Positions 54,924-63,465 of a stretch of 64,000 nucleotides of DNA are shown here, piece after piece. The stretch lies in assembly GCF_900312745.1 (NCBI RefSeq), contig NZ_OMPD01000009.1:310001-374000 (forward strand), given 5' to 3'. The position numbers were made by a program, and so were the translations under genes. Below the pieces are notes generated by a model. That model was not told where the DNA came from. It saw only the letters and a program-made list of their open reading frames with translations, and searched no databases. The DNA is from Aquimarina sp. AU58. GTDB lineage: Bacteria; Bacteroidota; Bacteroidia; Flavobacteriales; Flavobacteriaceae. The first letter of the stretch is position 1. Every line of letters begins with the position of its first letter.

Positions 54924-55958
54924 ATGGATACACGTCTTAACAAATCAGATTATTTATTAATTGGTATTTATTTACTACTGATACCAATAGTATTACATTC
55001 GTACGAGTATTATTTGCAAGGCGCTTCACTAAGAGCATATTTGGTAGATTTTTCTGCAGGATTTATCCTTATTTTTATTTTCATCTTTTTGTTTATGTAC
55101 TGGTTAATTCCGGCGTATATTATCAAGAAGAAACGGTATGTACACTTTACTTTTTTTAGTCTGTTTTTCATGACGATTATAGGCACAACTGGATTAATTG
55201 CAGGATTTTGGTCGATAGAAAAAAGTTGGGATTGGAATGCTCTTATGGTAGCCTATAGATCTGTTCCAAATCTAATTACTAAAGGTTTATTGGTAAGTAT
55301 TGAAAACATAGGATTGCCTTTGGGGTTACTTTTAACAAAGAAGTTTTATGAAAGCCAAACAAAACTTTTAGATATGCAAAAGCAACAAAAGGAAAGTGAA
55401 TTAAAATTCTTGCGCTCACAAATGGAACCTCATTTCCTGTTTAATAATTTAAATTCTGTAGTTGCGCTAATAGATAGTAATACAGAAATAGCTAAAGAAT
55501 ACGTTAATCGTCTATCTTTAATTTATCGCTACTTAATTAAAACTAAAGATTCTGAAATTATGGAGCTTCATAAAGAAATGCGGCTTGCAGAGAATTACAT
55601 ATTTTTGATAGAAACCCGATTTGGTAAAGATTATAATTTTAAGATTACACAAAATACAACGCTTTCAGATAAATTTATCCCAACAGGAGCTATGCAGACA
55701 TTGTTAGAAAACGTTATAAAACACAATAAACCACGACAACAAAATAACATAAAAGTTACTATAGCAATTAATGAAGATTTGATTATTGTATCTAACAGTA
55801 AATCTGATTTTAAGACCAGTGAAGAATCTTTTGGAACTGGATTAGTGAATTTAAATACAAGATATAAGTTGTTATCGGATAAGGAGATTACTATAATAAA
55901 TACAGAATTGGAATATAAAATTTCGATTCCAATTATTAAACTAAGAAGTGAATCTTAA
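54924..55958 (+). CDS. LytS/YpdA-type sensor histidine kinase
   Basis: 344 residues. About four membrane helices (YLLIGIYLLLIPIVLHSY; AGFILIFIFIFLFMYWLIPAY; FFSLFFMTIIGTTGLIAGFW; GLPLGLLLTKKFY), then the His_kinase motif SQMEPHFLFNNLNSVV (His ~170), and a HATPase end with TLLENVIKHNKP. It lacks a periplasmic sensor of any size, so membrane helices may do the sensing. Cognate to the LytTR regulator. Confidence 0.92.
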   Translation: MDTRLNKSDYLLIGIYLLLIPIVLHSYEYYLQGASLRAYLVDFSAGFILIFIFIFLFMYWLIPAYIIKKKRYVHFTFFSLFFMTIIGTTGLIAGFWSIEKSWDWNALMVAYRSVPNLITKGLLVSIENIGLPLGLLLTKKFYESQTKLLDMQKQQKESELKFLRSQMEPHFLFNNLNSVVALIDSNTEIAKEYVNRLSLIYRYLIKTKDSEIMELHKEMRLAENYIFLIETRFGKDYNFKITQNTTLSDKFIPTGAMQTLLENVIKHNKPRQQNNIKVTIAINEDLIIVSNSKSDFKTSEESFGTGLVNLNTRYKLLSDKEITIINTELEYKISIPIIKLRSES

Positions 55959-55962
55959 AGGA

Positions 55963-56727
55963 ATGAATATTTTAATTTTAGAAGATGAAATTCTGGCGTA
56001 CCAGATGTTAATTACTCATTTAAATAATTTTTTTGGAGAAGAAGTTTCTCATGATTGGTCGCGCTCTGTTGAAGATGGTAAGGTGTTTTTAAAAAGTAAT
56101 ACGTATGATTTCATTCTATCTGACATTCAATTATTAGATGGTCTTTCTTTTGATTTATTTGATGAATTTACTGTAAATTATCCAATAATATTTTGTTCTG
56201 CTTATGATGATTATTTGTTTCAAGCATTTAATACAAATGGCATAGCATATATATTAAAACCATATACAGATAGCGATTTTAAAAATGCACTAGAAAAATA
56301 CCAGACACTATTTCGGCAGGGTGATTATGACACATTAACCCATTCGACTCTAAAAGCCTTAAAATCTGCATTACAGGAGGAGCAGGCTAACTATAAGCAA
56401 CGATTTGTGATAAAACATACAAACGGTATTCAGTTATTAAATACAGCAGATATTAGTGTTATTATTGCTTCTGGGGATTTCTGTATCGCTACTCGTCATG
56501 ACGGAAAAAGATACCCTATCTCGCAAAGTATTGGCGTTCTAAAAGGCCAATTAGCACCTAGTAAATTCTTTAAAATCAATAGAAGTCAAATCATACATAT
56601 AGAATATATCGATACTATCGAAAATCATTTTAAAAACCGATTGCTAATCACAATGAAAGGGTATCCCGAAAAAGTAATGACAAGTACCTCAATAACCTCA
56701 ATGTTTAGAAAGTGGCTAGAGCAATGA
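55963..56727 (+). CDS. LytTR-family response regulator
   Basis: 254 residues, ATG at 55963 behind AAAGGA (a GTG frame five codons earlier overlaps the kinase stop). Receiver: acidic pair in ILEDE, phospho-acceptor Asp in FILSDIQLLDG, and KPY. The C-terminal LytTR domain has KFFKINRSQIIHIEYI and binds DNA as beta strands. It ends before a terminator. Confidence 0.92.
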   Translation: MNILILEDEILAYQMLITHLNNFFGEEVSHDWSRSVEDGKVFLKSNTYDFILSDIQLLDGLSFDLFDEFTVNYPIIFCSAYDDYLFQAFNTNGIAYILKPYTDSDFKNALEKYQTLFRQGDYDTLTHSTLKALKSALQEEQANYKQRFVIKHTNGIQLLNTADISVIIASGDFCIATRHDGKRYPISQSIGVLKGQLAPSKFFKINRSQIIHIEYIDTIENHFKNRLLITMKGYPEKVMTSTSITSMFRKWLEQ

Positions 56728-56749
56728 TTAGGTTATGTGGAAAAAAATA

Positions 56750-56770
56750 AAGCCTCTGTAAAGAGGCTTA
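56750..56770 (+). terminator. intrinsic terminator
   Basis: AAGCCTCT-GTAA-AGAGGCTT hairpin, 22 bp after the LytTR gene. Confidence 0.75.
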
Positions 56771-56811
56771 GAATAAATTGTTTTACAAATCAGGCCTGTA
56801 TAACACTTCAT

Positions 56812-57180
56812 TTATTGCTCATGAGTGAATAGTTTATTTACAATTTTCCAATCGTTATTGATTTTACTTAATGATAAATAGTCGTAATAATTATAACCTA
56901 GCATGGGAAGGTGTAATTTCGCCATGGCAATTTTACCTATGATATCGATTCCTATAATTTTCATTTTTAGATGCTCATTTAATTCCTTAGGACTTTGTCT
57001 ATTTTTAACTCCTTCAAGATATTTGGTTACACTTTTTAAGTAATCAACGCCTTTGATATCTCCATAGATATATACGTTTTTATGAAAACAAGATTCGAGT
57101 TTGGTTGCATCTCCATAAAAAATTCCCTCAAAGTAATTAGTAATTAGACTTTCGATTTCTTTTATATTCTCTTTATACAT
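56812..57180 (-). CDS. lumazine-binding-like/NTF2-fold protein
   Basis: 122 residues in the SnoaL/NTF2 superfamily, probably the Lumazine_bd_2 branch: ESLITNYFEGIFYGDATKLESCFHKNVYIYG at the N-terminus and LSKINNDWKIVNKLFT at the end. Small-molecule binding or an isomerase-like role is typical but not shown. Last gene of the Crp-linked operon, 10 bp behind the SDR gene. Confidence 0.75.
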   Translation of the reverse strand: MYKENIKEIESLITNYFEGIFYGDATKLESCFHKNVYIYGDIKGVDYLKSVTKYLEGVKNRQSPKELNEHLKMKIIGIDIIGKIAMAKLHLPMLGYNYYDYLSLSKINNDWKIVNKLFTHEQ

Positions 57181-57190
57181 GATTTATTTT

Positions 57191-57934
57191 TTAGATGGCG
57201 TGTCCAACCGTATGTCCTCCTGCCACATTAATTGTTTCTCCGGTTACAAAATTTGATGTAACCAAATAATATGCTGCTTCGGCAATTTCATTAGCTTCTC
57301 CAATTCGGTTTAATAAATGCAATCCTGCTAAGCTATCGGCATCTTCAATTCCGATTTTACCTTGTAATGGGCTTCTAATTATTCCCGGAGCTATGGTGTT
57401 TACTTTGATGTTATTTTTACCAAATTCGGCGGCAAGTTGCCTGGTTAAAGCATGTATGGCTCCTTTACTCGCTAGAGGAGCTGTTGCCGGGAATCCATCA
57501 ATAGCATGGTCGACTAAAACGGTTCCGATGTTTATAATTGAACCATTTTGTTGCTTTATCATATGAGGAATCGCAGCTTGCGATGTAAAATATGTTCCTT
57601 TTAGGTTTACATTCCAATACTGATCTAAATCTTTTTCCTCAACATCTAAAAAAGGTTTTGGAGAAAATACTCCTGCATTATTAATTAAAACATCTACCGT
57701 GTTGAATTTTTCTATTGCCAGACTTACGAGTTTTTGTCCTGTTTCTTGTTTGCTGATATCACCGACCAGGTAGATTACGTTAGAAGGAGAACCAAGTTCC
57801 TTATATGCGTTTTTTAAGTTTTCTTCGTTAGAAGAGTTCATTACAACATTACTTTCTCGCGCTATAAAGTATTTTGCAATTTCTTTACCAATTCCTGTAG
57901 ATGCTCCTGTAATAATTACTGTTTTGTTTTTCAT
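57191..57934 (-). CDS. SDR-family oxidoreductase
   Basis: 247 residues of a classical short-chain dehydrogenase: TGASTGIGKEIAKYF (cofactor loop), LINNAGVFSPKPFL, then SIINIGTVLVD. At the catalytic Tyr position ATAPLASKGAIHALTRQL shows Ala-Ser-Lys, with Leu in place of Tyr (the usual Y-x-x-x-K here reads L-A-S-K). Loss of the Tyr would weaken or change activity. C-terminal VTGETINVAGGHTVGHAI is normal. Confidence 0.85.
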   Translation of the reverse strand: MKNKTVIITGASTGIGKEIAKYFIARESNVVMNSSNEENLKNAYKELGSPSNVIYLVGDISKQETGQKLVSLAIEKFNTVDVLINNAGVFSPKPFLDVEEKDLDQYWNVNLKGTYFTSQAAIPHMIKQQNGSIINIGTVLVDHAIDGFPATAPLASKGAIHALTRQLAAEFGKNNIKVNTIAPGIIRSPLQGKIGIEDADSLAGLHLLNRIGEANEIAEAAYYLVTSNFVTGETINVAGGHTVGHAI

Positions 57935-57939
57935 GTTCT

Positions 57940-58134
57940 TTATTTTTTAGTTCCTAAATACTGTTTCCCGTTCACTCCCCAATTTTCGATAGGAACTTCT
58001 TCAATAACAACATGAGTTGTTTTTGGGTTTTTGTTCAGTATGTCAACAACGAGCTGTGTAGCTCCTTCTATTAATTGACGTTTTTGGTCTGTTGTTACCT
58101 GTTCATCGGTAACTTTAATGTTAATGTATGGCAT
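57940..58134 (-). CDS. 4-oxalocrotonate tautomerase-family protein
   Basis: 64 residues starting MPYINIKVTDEQVTTDQKRQ. Pro2 becomes the N-terminal catalytic base after Met removal, and a helix ATQLVVDILNK is followed by HVVIEEVPIENWGVNGK. Such small tautomerases isomerise dienol or keto-acid substrates. Located 5 bp before the SDR gene. Confidence 0.9.
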   Translation of the reverse strand: MPYINIKVTDEQVTTDQKRQLIEGATQLVVDILNKNPKTTHVVIEEVPIENWGVNGKQYLGTKK

Positions 58135-58214
58135 GACTTTTTTATTAAATTAATGGTCACACAAAGGTGTTGTAGAATGAAATTATTACGAAGGAGGATT
58201 GTCACTTCTTTAGG

Positions 58215-58228
58215 GTGATGTACATCAC
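58215..58228. promoter_or_regulatory. perfect 14-bp palindrome, putative Crp/Fnr-type operator
   Basis: GTGATGTACATCAC is an exact palindrome, close to the Crp/Fnr half-site TGTGA logic. It lies in the gap between the Crp-like regulator gene (58266-58856) and its downstream tautomerase-SDR operon (starts 58134). Confidence 0.6.
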
Positions 58229-58265
58229 TTTAACCCGGATTTAAGCAATAAACGAGTAAAAATAA

Positions 58266-58856
58266 TTAAGAGTTTAATCTGCTAAGCGTTTCTCTGGAAA
58301 CCCCTAAATAGGCGGCAATCATTTTTTTGGGAACACGTTGAAAAAGTTTTGGATAATGCTCGAGTAATAATTCGTATCGTTCTTTAGACGAATTTTTCAA
58401 TAATGATAAGATTCTATTCTGAAGCGCAATTCGACCAATTTTACTTTTTTTCGCCCAAAAACGTTCCATTTTATGCATTTTGGCCGTTAGCTTTTCTCTA
58501 TTTTCAAAAGTTATATAGAGTAACTCGCTATCTTCTATACAGTCTATAGAGGTTTTGGATTTGGTTTGTTTTACAAATGATTCGTAATCTGTAATCCACC
58601 AATTTTCCATCCCGAATTGTAGTATATGCTCTTTTCCTGTATGGTCTATAAAATAGCTTTTTAGACATCCTTTTATAATCCAGTATTCTTTGTTAACAAT
58701 TTCACCTTCCTGAACAATATATTGATGTTTACGTCTTTTGATTTGCTCAAAATGACTCAACACAAAATCGAATTCTTTATCGGTAAGACTGATTATTTCT
58801 TCGATATGTTGTCGTAAAGGGTGTGTCATTTTAATTGTTGCAAATCCTAGATGCAT
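58266..58856 (-). CDS. Crp/Fnr-family transcriptional regulator
   Basis: 196 residues. N-terminal cyclic-nucleotide-like beta roll (YIVQEGEIVNKEYWIIKGCLKSYFIDHTGKEHILQFGMENWWITD), then a dimer helix and a C-terminal HTH (QRVPKKMIAAYLGVSRETLSRL). Arg/Ser ligand residues of CAP are not obvious, so cAMP binding is doubtful. ATG at 58829 (MTHPL) is an alternative start. Probably controls the operon downstream on the same strand. Confidence 0.9.
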   Translation of the reverse strand: MHLGFATIKMTHPLRQHIEEIISLTDKEFDFVLSHFEQIKRRKHQYIVQEGEIVNKEYWIIKGCLKSYFIDHTGKEHILQFGMENWWITDYESFVKQTKSKTSIDCIEDSELLYITFENREKLTAKMHKMERFWAKKSKIGRIALQNRILSLLKNSSKERYELLLEHYPKLFQRVPKKMIAAYLGVSRETLSRLNS

Positions 58857-59022
58857 GAATCAAAGCAAGATAAATATACCCGAATCCATTGGTTTCTGTA
58901 TTTATTTTACTTCTGGTTAAACTTATAAAAAATTAGTGCTATAGGAAATAGAAAAGCCTTTTGATCAGAAGTTAAACAATTCTGGTTTTATGATATGGAG
59001 TATAGTTTTTTACTTTTCATAT

Positions 59023-59436
59023 TCACTCTTTACAAATTTTTCCATCTTTCCTTTCTTTTTTTCCATCTATTATCATTGTTGACTTGTATAGAAAACAATT
59101 TCCAACGATTTCAATTTTCTCAACAAATACACCATTATGAGAGTTAATGAATTTTTCAGATTCGGTAAATTTCATCTTAGTTTTATCATACTTGAGACGA
59201 TAAGAGCATTCATCAATCCACTCTATAATTATGTAAGATTTTTTTTCAACTCCGTCATGTTCTACAATCTCAATTTGGCTATTTCCATTTCGTTTAATTT
59301 TAAAACTTTTTGTTATATCTTTTTCAATTGGAACATAAAATTCACCATTCATAAAATCTTCACATTTCAAGCTTTGAGCATAAGAACTTAATCCAATTAA
59401 CATCATTCCAATTAGTAATAATTTTTTTCTTTTCAT
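59023..59436 (-). CDS. small secreted protein
   Basis: 137 residues with a signal peptide (MKRKKLLLIGMMLIGLSSYA). The mature part is beta-rich with four cysteines (LKCEDF, DECSYR, GNCFLY, GKICKE) and a repeated MNGEFYVPI pattern. Similar proteins in Flavobacteria sometimes carry a misleading topoisomerase label. Starts 5 bp after the PP2C stop; same operon. Confidence 0.7.
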   Translation of the reverse strand: MKRKKLLLIGMMLIGLSSYAQSLKCEDFMNGEFYVPIEKDITKSFKIKRNGNSQIEIVEHDGVEKKSYIIIEWIDECSYRLKYDKTKMKFTESEKFINSHNGVFVEKIEIVGNCFLYKSTMIIDGKKERKDGKICKE

Positions 59437-59441
59437 AATAG

Positions 59442-60209
59442 TTAATATGATGTTGGCGTATTGTTTTTTATTCTAATTATTGCTAAATCATCTGTTACCA
59501 GATGACTCCATTTATCTTTTAATACTCGAATTTTTCTATCCAGGAAATTATCGAATTCTGCACCTTCATTATCAATTAATAAATATTCGATAATTTCGTT
59601 TTCAGGTTTTTGTTTTGATTTGTTCTCCAGATTCTTAAATGTAAAGATTCCATCTGTACAGATGGATAAATCTTTAAAATTAGAAATTGAGACTTTTTGT
59701 TCTTGACTATCAAACCAGCTATCAAAATCATCACCTAAATGATATCCAAGATAATCAGGTTTGTCATCTTGTTCGTATTCAATTAGCTCTCCATCCTTAC
59801 AAATTAGACCATCTCCGATTGTCAAAAACTCAGCTTTTGATTCTTTCGTTTCGACAATACCAATTATTAGAGTTGATAGTAGCTCATTTGTTTCAAGCCC
59901 TAGTTGATTTTTGAAGAGTTTAGTCTCGCGAATTAGGATTTTAACAACTTCCTTAAGTTTATCTTTTAATTGTATTGAATTATCAGTTACAAACTCTTCA
60001 TAAAATTTATTTTTAGCAATATTTCGTAAAATCTTTCCGAATAGAATTGAAGCAAAAACGGATTCTGTTCCCATTGTACAGCCATCCAAGACAGCCAATA
60101 GTATTTCATTTGTTCCGATTTGCTCCTCAATTAAGAAGTCTTCGCAGTGGTTTGTATGAAATTCACCAATATGTAATGTTTTATATATTTTCATTTGAAT
60201 TTTGGTCAT
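59442..60209 (-). CDS. PP2C-like serine/threonine phosphatase
   Basis: 255 residues with PP2C patterns: AVLDGCTMGTESVFAS (metal-binding DG), FLTIGDGLICKDGELI, LSICTDGIFTF and a final TDDLAIIRI. An ATG five codons downstream (60194) is an alternative start. The first Asp-Gly motif occurs unusually close to the N-terminus and the usual REDN motif is replaced by TNHCEDFL. Second gene of the operon with the pyrophosphatase. Confidence 0.82.
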   Translation of the reverse strand: MTKIQMKIYKTLHIGEFHTNHCEDFLIEEQIGTNEILLAVLDGCTMGTESVFASILFGKILRNIAKNKFYEEFVTDNSIQLKDKLKEVVKILIRETKLFKNQLGLETNELLSTLIIGIVETKESKAEFLTIGDGLICKDGELIEYEQDDKPDYLGYHLGDDFDSWFDSQEQKVSISNFKDLSICTDGIFTFKNLENKSKQKPENEIIEYLLIDNEGAEFDNFLDRKIRVLKDKWSHLVTDDLAIIRIKNNTPTSY

Positions 60210-60218
60210 TTCAATGCT

Positions 60219-60926
60219 CTAAGGCTTTTCATAGGATACGTTGTTGTGTTTAGTATCTTTTAATTGATATTCATTAATTGCTTCTGTAAGTATATCAATT
60301 GCAATTTTTTTATTTCCAAATCCCTTAGATTCGATTTTCCCTGGTCCTTTATAGTTTGTAAACCATAATTCCACTATTTCGGTAATTCCTTTGTAATCAT
60401 TGTTTAATTCATCTATACTATTAACTCCGTATATTGGAGAATTGCTCGAAACAGCAATTAATTTATCATCTTGTTCTCCTCTATCCTGTAGATACAAGAC
60501 GCCAATTATTTTACATTTTAGTATATGACCTCTTTCCACTGGAGGTCCAAGAACGAGTATGTCTAATGGATCACCATCACCACCTTTTTCTTTTGAAAGT
60601 AAAGTCCTCGGGATCATTCCGTAGTTACCAGGATATCCTATATATTTTACAATTCGAGGTTTTTTGTCGATCAACTCCCATCGTATTTTTCCGGTTGATT
60701 TATCTAACTCCCATTTATCCAATGTACCTGCAGGTATCTCAATTACTGCATTAATATCTCCATCCTCAAGGAGAGGTGCGATATCAGTCAGTAAATTAAG
60801 TGTATCACTTTCTTTTTCCTGAACGATTTCAACAGAATCGGATTTTTTATCTGTTTGTCCTGAATCACATTTGGTGAGGAATAATGATAAAGAAATGCAA
60901 AGTAAAATGACAATATTTTTATTCAT
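60219..60926 (-). CDS. ppa: family I inorganic pyrophosphatase, lipoprotein
   Basis: 235 residues. A lipobox (LFLTKCDSG) and a Lys/Asp/Ser linker precede a soluble PPase core: ETPAGTLDKWELDKSTGKIRWELI-like entry, then GYPGNYGMIPRTL, GDGDPLDILVLG (metal Asp residues), and LYLQDRGEQDDKLIAV. The lipoprotein form suggests PPi hydrolysis in the periplasm, which is unusual for this cytosolic enzyme family. First gene of the operon. Confidence 0.9.
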   Translation of the reverse strand: MNKNIVILLCISLSLFLTKCDSGQTDKKSDSVEIVQEKESDTLNLLTDIAPLLEDGDINAVIEIPAGTLDKWELDKSTGKIRWELIDKKPRIVKYIGYPGNYGMIPRTLLSKEKGGDGDPLDILVLGPPVERGHILKCKIIGVLYLQDRGEQDDKLIAVSSNSPIYGVNSIDELNNDYKGITEIVELWFTNYKGPGKIESKGFGNKKIAIDILTEAINEYQLKDTKHNNVSYEKP

Positions 60927-61250
60927 AGCTTTTGTTGGTTAAAGAACATGGTATACACAAGTTAAAGATTGGACTTTACACTAAACTAGTTTCTAACCTT
61001 GTCGGTTGTTCTTTTTCTATATTTTTTTGAGGTTTTTCTTTCAAGTTCTGGACTTCTCTATTTCGTGAACAACAATGGTATATGTATTAGTATACATATA
61101 TCGATTATATTTTCACAAATCTACAGGATTTTTGATGAATAGAATAGTTTCATCCTGATGGTGTGGATTTAAGGTGCAAATCCGTGCCATTTGGCTATAT
61201 CCAAACCTTATTGAGGCATAGTTCAAGCAAAACAACAGAAATTTATACTC
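60927..61250. other. non-coding gap upstream of cassette array 2
   Basis: No gene. It includes a hairpin TATATGTA...TATACATATA (61079-61102) and a second hairpin GGATTT...AAATCC (61163-61182). These may belong to a decayed element or the pyrophosphatase promoter region. Confidence 0.3.
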
Positions 61251-61350
61251 AAGTGCCAACAAATAATTTGAGGTGTATCCAAAATCTTCTAGATTTGTGA
61301 GTAAAAGAGAAATATACCCAATTGGATATATTCAATTGTTGGCAACATTC
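61251..61350. repeat. attC-like palindrome P5
   Basis: TGCCAACAA (61254-61262) and TTGTTGGCA (61336-61344) are exact inverted complements. Between them ATTTGAGGTGTATCC pairs loosely with GGATATATTCAAT. It lies 10 bp before the metalloprotease gene. Confidence 0.6.
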
Positions 61351-61354
61351 CAGA

Positions 61355-61963
61355 ATGAAGAAATTTTTATTGTTAATTATTACTCTTTTATTCCTTAATT
61401 GTTCGTCTGAATCGGCAATAATAGGGATTCAACCTTATGGAAAAATCAATCAACCTGTTCTTGACTCTATTACAAGTATTCTAAAAAGGACATATCATAC
61501 TGAAATTGTAGTTTTGAATGGAAAAAAACTACCGGAAAAAGCTTTTGTAAATATAAAAAGTCCAAGATATCGAGCGGATTCATTACTCATTGAATTATCC
61601 AAAAGTCGTCCAGACTCAATTGGGTTTATTTTAGGGATCACATCAAAAGACATCTCTACAACTAAAAGGGGTTCGGATGGGAATATTAAAAAACCTAAAT
61701 CAAAATATACAGATTGGGGAGTTTTTGGTTTAGGCTATAAACCTGGCACGAGTTGTATTATTTCTACATTTAGATTAAGGAATGTAAAAACAGATTTGTT
61801 TATTAGTCGTGTTCAAAAGATATCTGTTCACGAAATCGGACATAACTTGGGACTTGATCATTGTGAAACTGAAAAATGTGTTATGCAAGATGCTGTTGAA
61901 ACTATTAGCACGGTGGACTCTGAAGGATTTAAACTTTGTGAAAAATGTTATCGGAAAATATAA
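61355..61963 (+). CDS. archaemetzincin-like metalloprotease, lipoprotein
   Basis: 202 residues. Start at ATG 61355 gives a lipoprotein signal (MKKFLLLIITLLFLNC, Cys16). The zinc protease signature is HEIGHNLGLDHC, followed by a four-cysteine cluster (DHC...EKCVMQ...FKLCEKCYRK) typical of archaemetzincins (family M54), which use a second structural zinc site. Placed between cassette palindromes P5 and P6. A membrane-anchored archaemetzincin in an accessory array is unusual. Confidence 0.85.
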   Translation: MKKFLLLIITLLFLNCSSESAIIGIQPYGKINQPVLDSITSILKRTYHTEIVVLNGKKLPEKAFVNIKSPRYRADSLLIELSKSRPDSIGFILGITSKDISTTKRGSDGNIKKPKSKYTDWGVFGLGYKPGTSCIISTFRLRNVKTDLFISRVQKISVHEIGHNLGLDHCETEKCVMQDAVETISTVDSEGFKLCEKCYRKI

Positions 61964-61968
61964 AAAAC

Positions 61969-62141
61969 GTTGTCTAACAAGATATATGTGATCATAGCTG
62001 ATTAGTGTTTAATCGATTGGTTCTTGTATATTTATGATGGCGCAGTGATTTTAAAACTGAAAAAGGTATAAAATCTGCGCAGATGTGTCCAAGGCTAGGT
62101 AACATTTTGCACAGCTACGACACATATATTAAACGTTGGCC
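61969..62141. repeat. attC-like palindrome P6
   Basis: Starts GTTGTCTAAC (61969-61978), 6 bp after the protease stop; ends GTTGGCC (62135-62141). The stem is ATATATGTGATCATAGCT (61982-61999) against AGCTACGACACATATAT (62113-62129). It also holds TTCTTGTATATTT (62021-62033) and an inner GCGCAG / CTGCGC pair. It is strikingly similar along its length to P8. Confidence 0.7.
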
Positions 62142-62159
62142 ACAAGCAGAAAACACAAA

Positions 62160-62861
62160 ATGGAAGAAAAAGAAAAACCAAGACTTTCGAGATTAACTGC
62201 TATCCTTACCCAATTACAATCGAAAAGAATTATTACTGCAAGACTACTTGCTGAAAAGCATAATGTAAGTTTAAGAACCATTTATAGAGATATTCGAACC
62301 CTTGAAAAATCAGGAATCCCTATTGTAACCGAAGAAGGTAAAGGCTATTCAATTATGGAAGGATATCATCTTCCACCTGTTCTTTTTTCAGAGGATGAAG
62401 CTAATGCCCTAATCACAATAGAACAATTAGCAATAAAAAACAAAGACCAGTCATTAGTTGATAACATTTCTAGCGCATTAGAAAAAATCAAAGCTATATT
62501 GCGCTACTCTCAAAAAGGAAATGCTGATTTATTAGCAGAGAGAGTTTACTTTAGTGGTAACAATAATGAGGAAAAAACAAGTAATAATCTGATGCAAATA
62601 CAATCAGCTATTACCCAATATAAAATATTAACAATAGATTACCTTTCTTCTGAAAAGAAACAAACTACCCGTAGTGTTGAACCTTTTGCGATTTATAGTA
62701 TTCACGGAGACTTTTTATTAGTAGCTTTTTGTCGATTACGAAATGATTTTAGACACTTCAGAATAGATTTTATTGAAAACATCACAACTGAAAAACAGGT
62801 TTTTAGTCCTCACAATATGACTATAAAAGAATATTTTGAAAAATATGTGAAAAATCAATAA
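62160..62861 (+). CDS. YafY/PafC-type WYL-domain transcriptional regulator
   Basis: 233 residues, start at ATG 62160 (the longer frame begins inside the palindrome end). The N-terminal HTH_11 has LLAEKHNVSLRTIYRDIRTLEKSGIPIVTEEGKGY. The C-terminal WYL domain, which binds ligands or nucleotides, has ILTIDYLSSEKKQTTRSVEPFAI and a typical RHFRIDFIENI. Followed by DUF4345 with an operator-like dyad between. Confidence 0.9.
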   Translation: MEEKEKPRLSRLTAILTQLQSKRIITARLLAEKHNVSLRTIYRDIRTLEKSGIPIVTEEGKGYSIMEGYHLPPVLFSEDEANALITIEQLAIKNKDQSLVDNISSALEKIKAILRYSQKGNADLLAERVYFSGNNNEEKTSNNLMQIQSAITQYKILTIDYLSSEKKQTTRSVEPFAIYSIHGDFLLVAFCRLRNDFRHFRIDFIENITTEKQVFSPHNMTIKEYFEKYVKNQ

Positions 62862-62867
62862 TACCCT

Positions 62868-62902
62868 TGACATAACCATGTCACAACCCCGATTTACATT
62901 TG
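62868..62902 (+). promoter_or_regulatory. dyad TGACAT-AACC-ATGTCA and -7 box TACATTTG
   Basis: A 6-bp-arm dyad at 62868-62883 precedes TACATTTG (62895-62902, TAnnTTTG consensus) upstream of the DUF4345 gene. Probable promoter with operator for the WYL regulator upstream. Confidence 0.6.
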
Positions 62903-62929
62903 CGGATATAATAATTAAAAAATCTAAAA

Positions 62930-63316
62930 ATGGAAATTATCAGAATTATAGTCTTATCATTATCAGCTTTAATGCTCGTATTTGTTGGTGTAATGAGATT
63001 AAGCAACCCAATAAAAACTTATCTAAAAAGTTCTGGGATTAAACTTGAAAATGATGCTAGTTTATTAAATGAAATGAGAGGAGTCGCTGCAGTAATGCTT
63101 TTTGCAGGAATGATTATTTTACTTGGCACATTTATCGAAAAACTAACTTTTAACTCACATTTAGTCGCTTCATTAATTTTTATAGGTTTCGCAATCGGCA
63201 GGTTAATAAGCCTAAAAGCTGATGGAAAACCAAGTAAGCAGATTATTCAAGGAATTTTATTTGAAATTGTATTAGGTGTTGCAAATGCTTTTTGCCTGAT
63301 TCATGTTTTAGGTTAG
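62930..63316 (+). CDS. DUF4345-family small membrane protein
   Basis: 128 residues with four membrane helices (IIVLSLSALMLVFVGVMRL; MRGVAAVMLFAGMIILLGTF; LVASLIFIGFAIGRLI; GILFEIVLGVANAFCLIHVL). The 'R-x-x-x-NP' start and the middle MRGV are characteristic of DUF4345. Sits behind a dyad-containing promoter; role unknown. Confidence 0.85.
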   Translation: MEIIRIIVLSLSALMLVFVGVMRLSNPIKTYLKSSGIKLENDASLLNEMRGVAAVMLFAGMIILLGTFIEKLTFNSHLVASLIFIGFAIGRLISLKADGKPSKQIIQGILFEIVLGVANAFCLIHVLG

Positions 63317-63332
63317 TTATACGATAATGCCA

Positions 63333-63463
63333 GTAGCTAACACGGTGTATAAGTAATTGCGGTTTGGGTGCTCCTCAAACCGTTTTTCTTTTTTTAATAA
63401 CTATTTTCATTTGAAAATAGTTGCAATAAATCCGCTACTACTCATACAAGAGATGTTATCTAC
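63333..63463. repeat. attC-like palindrome P7
   Basis: GTAGCTAAC (63333-63341) at the left and GTTATCTAC (63455-63463) at the right. Left TATAAGTAATTGCGG pairs with right CCGCTACTACTCATA. Inside is the hairpin GCGGTTTGGG / CTCAAACCG with T-run (terminator-like) and the perfect palindrome AACTATTTTCATTTGAAAATAGTT-type arms at 63401-63424. Similar plan to P2. Confidence 0.6.
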
Positions 63464-63465
63464 AT

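Noticed and set aside
59023..59436. Name 'DNA topoisomerase IV' used for similar proteins
   Set aside because: The protein is 137 residues, secreted and lacks any topoisomerase motif.
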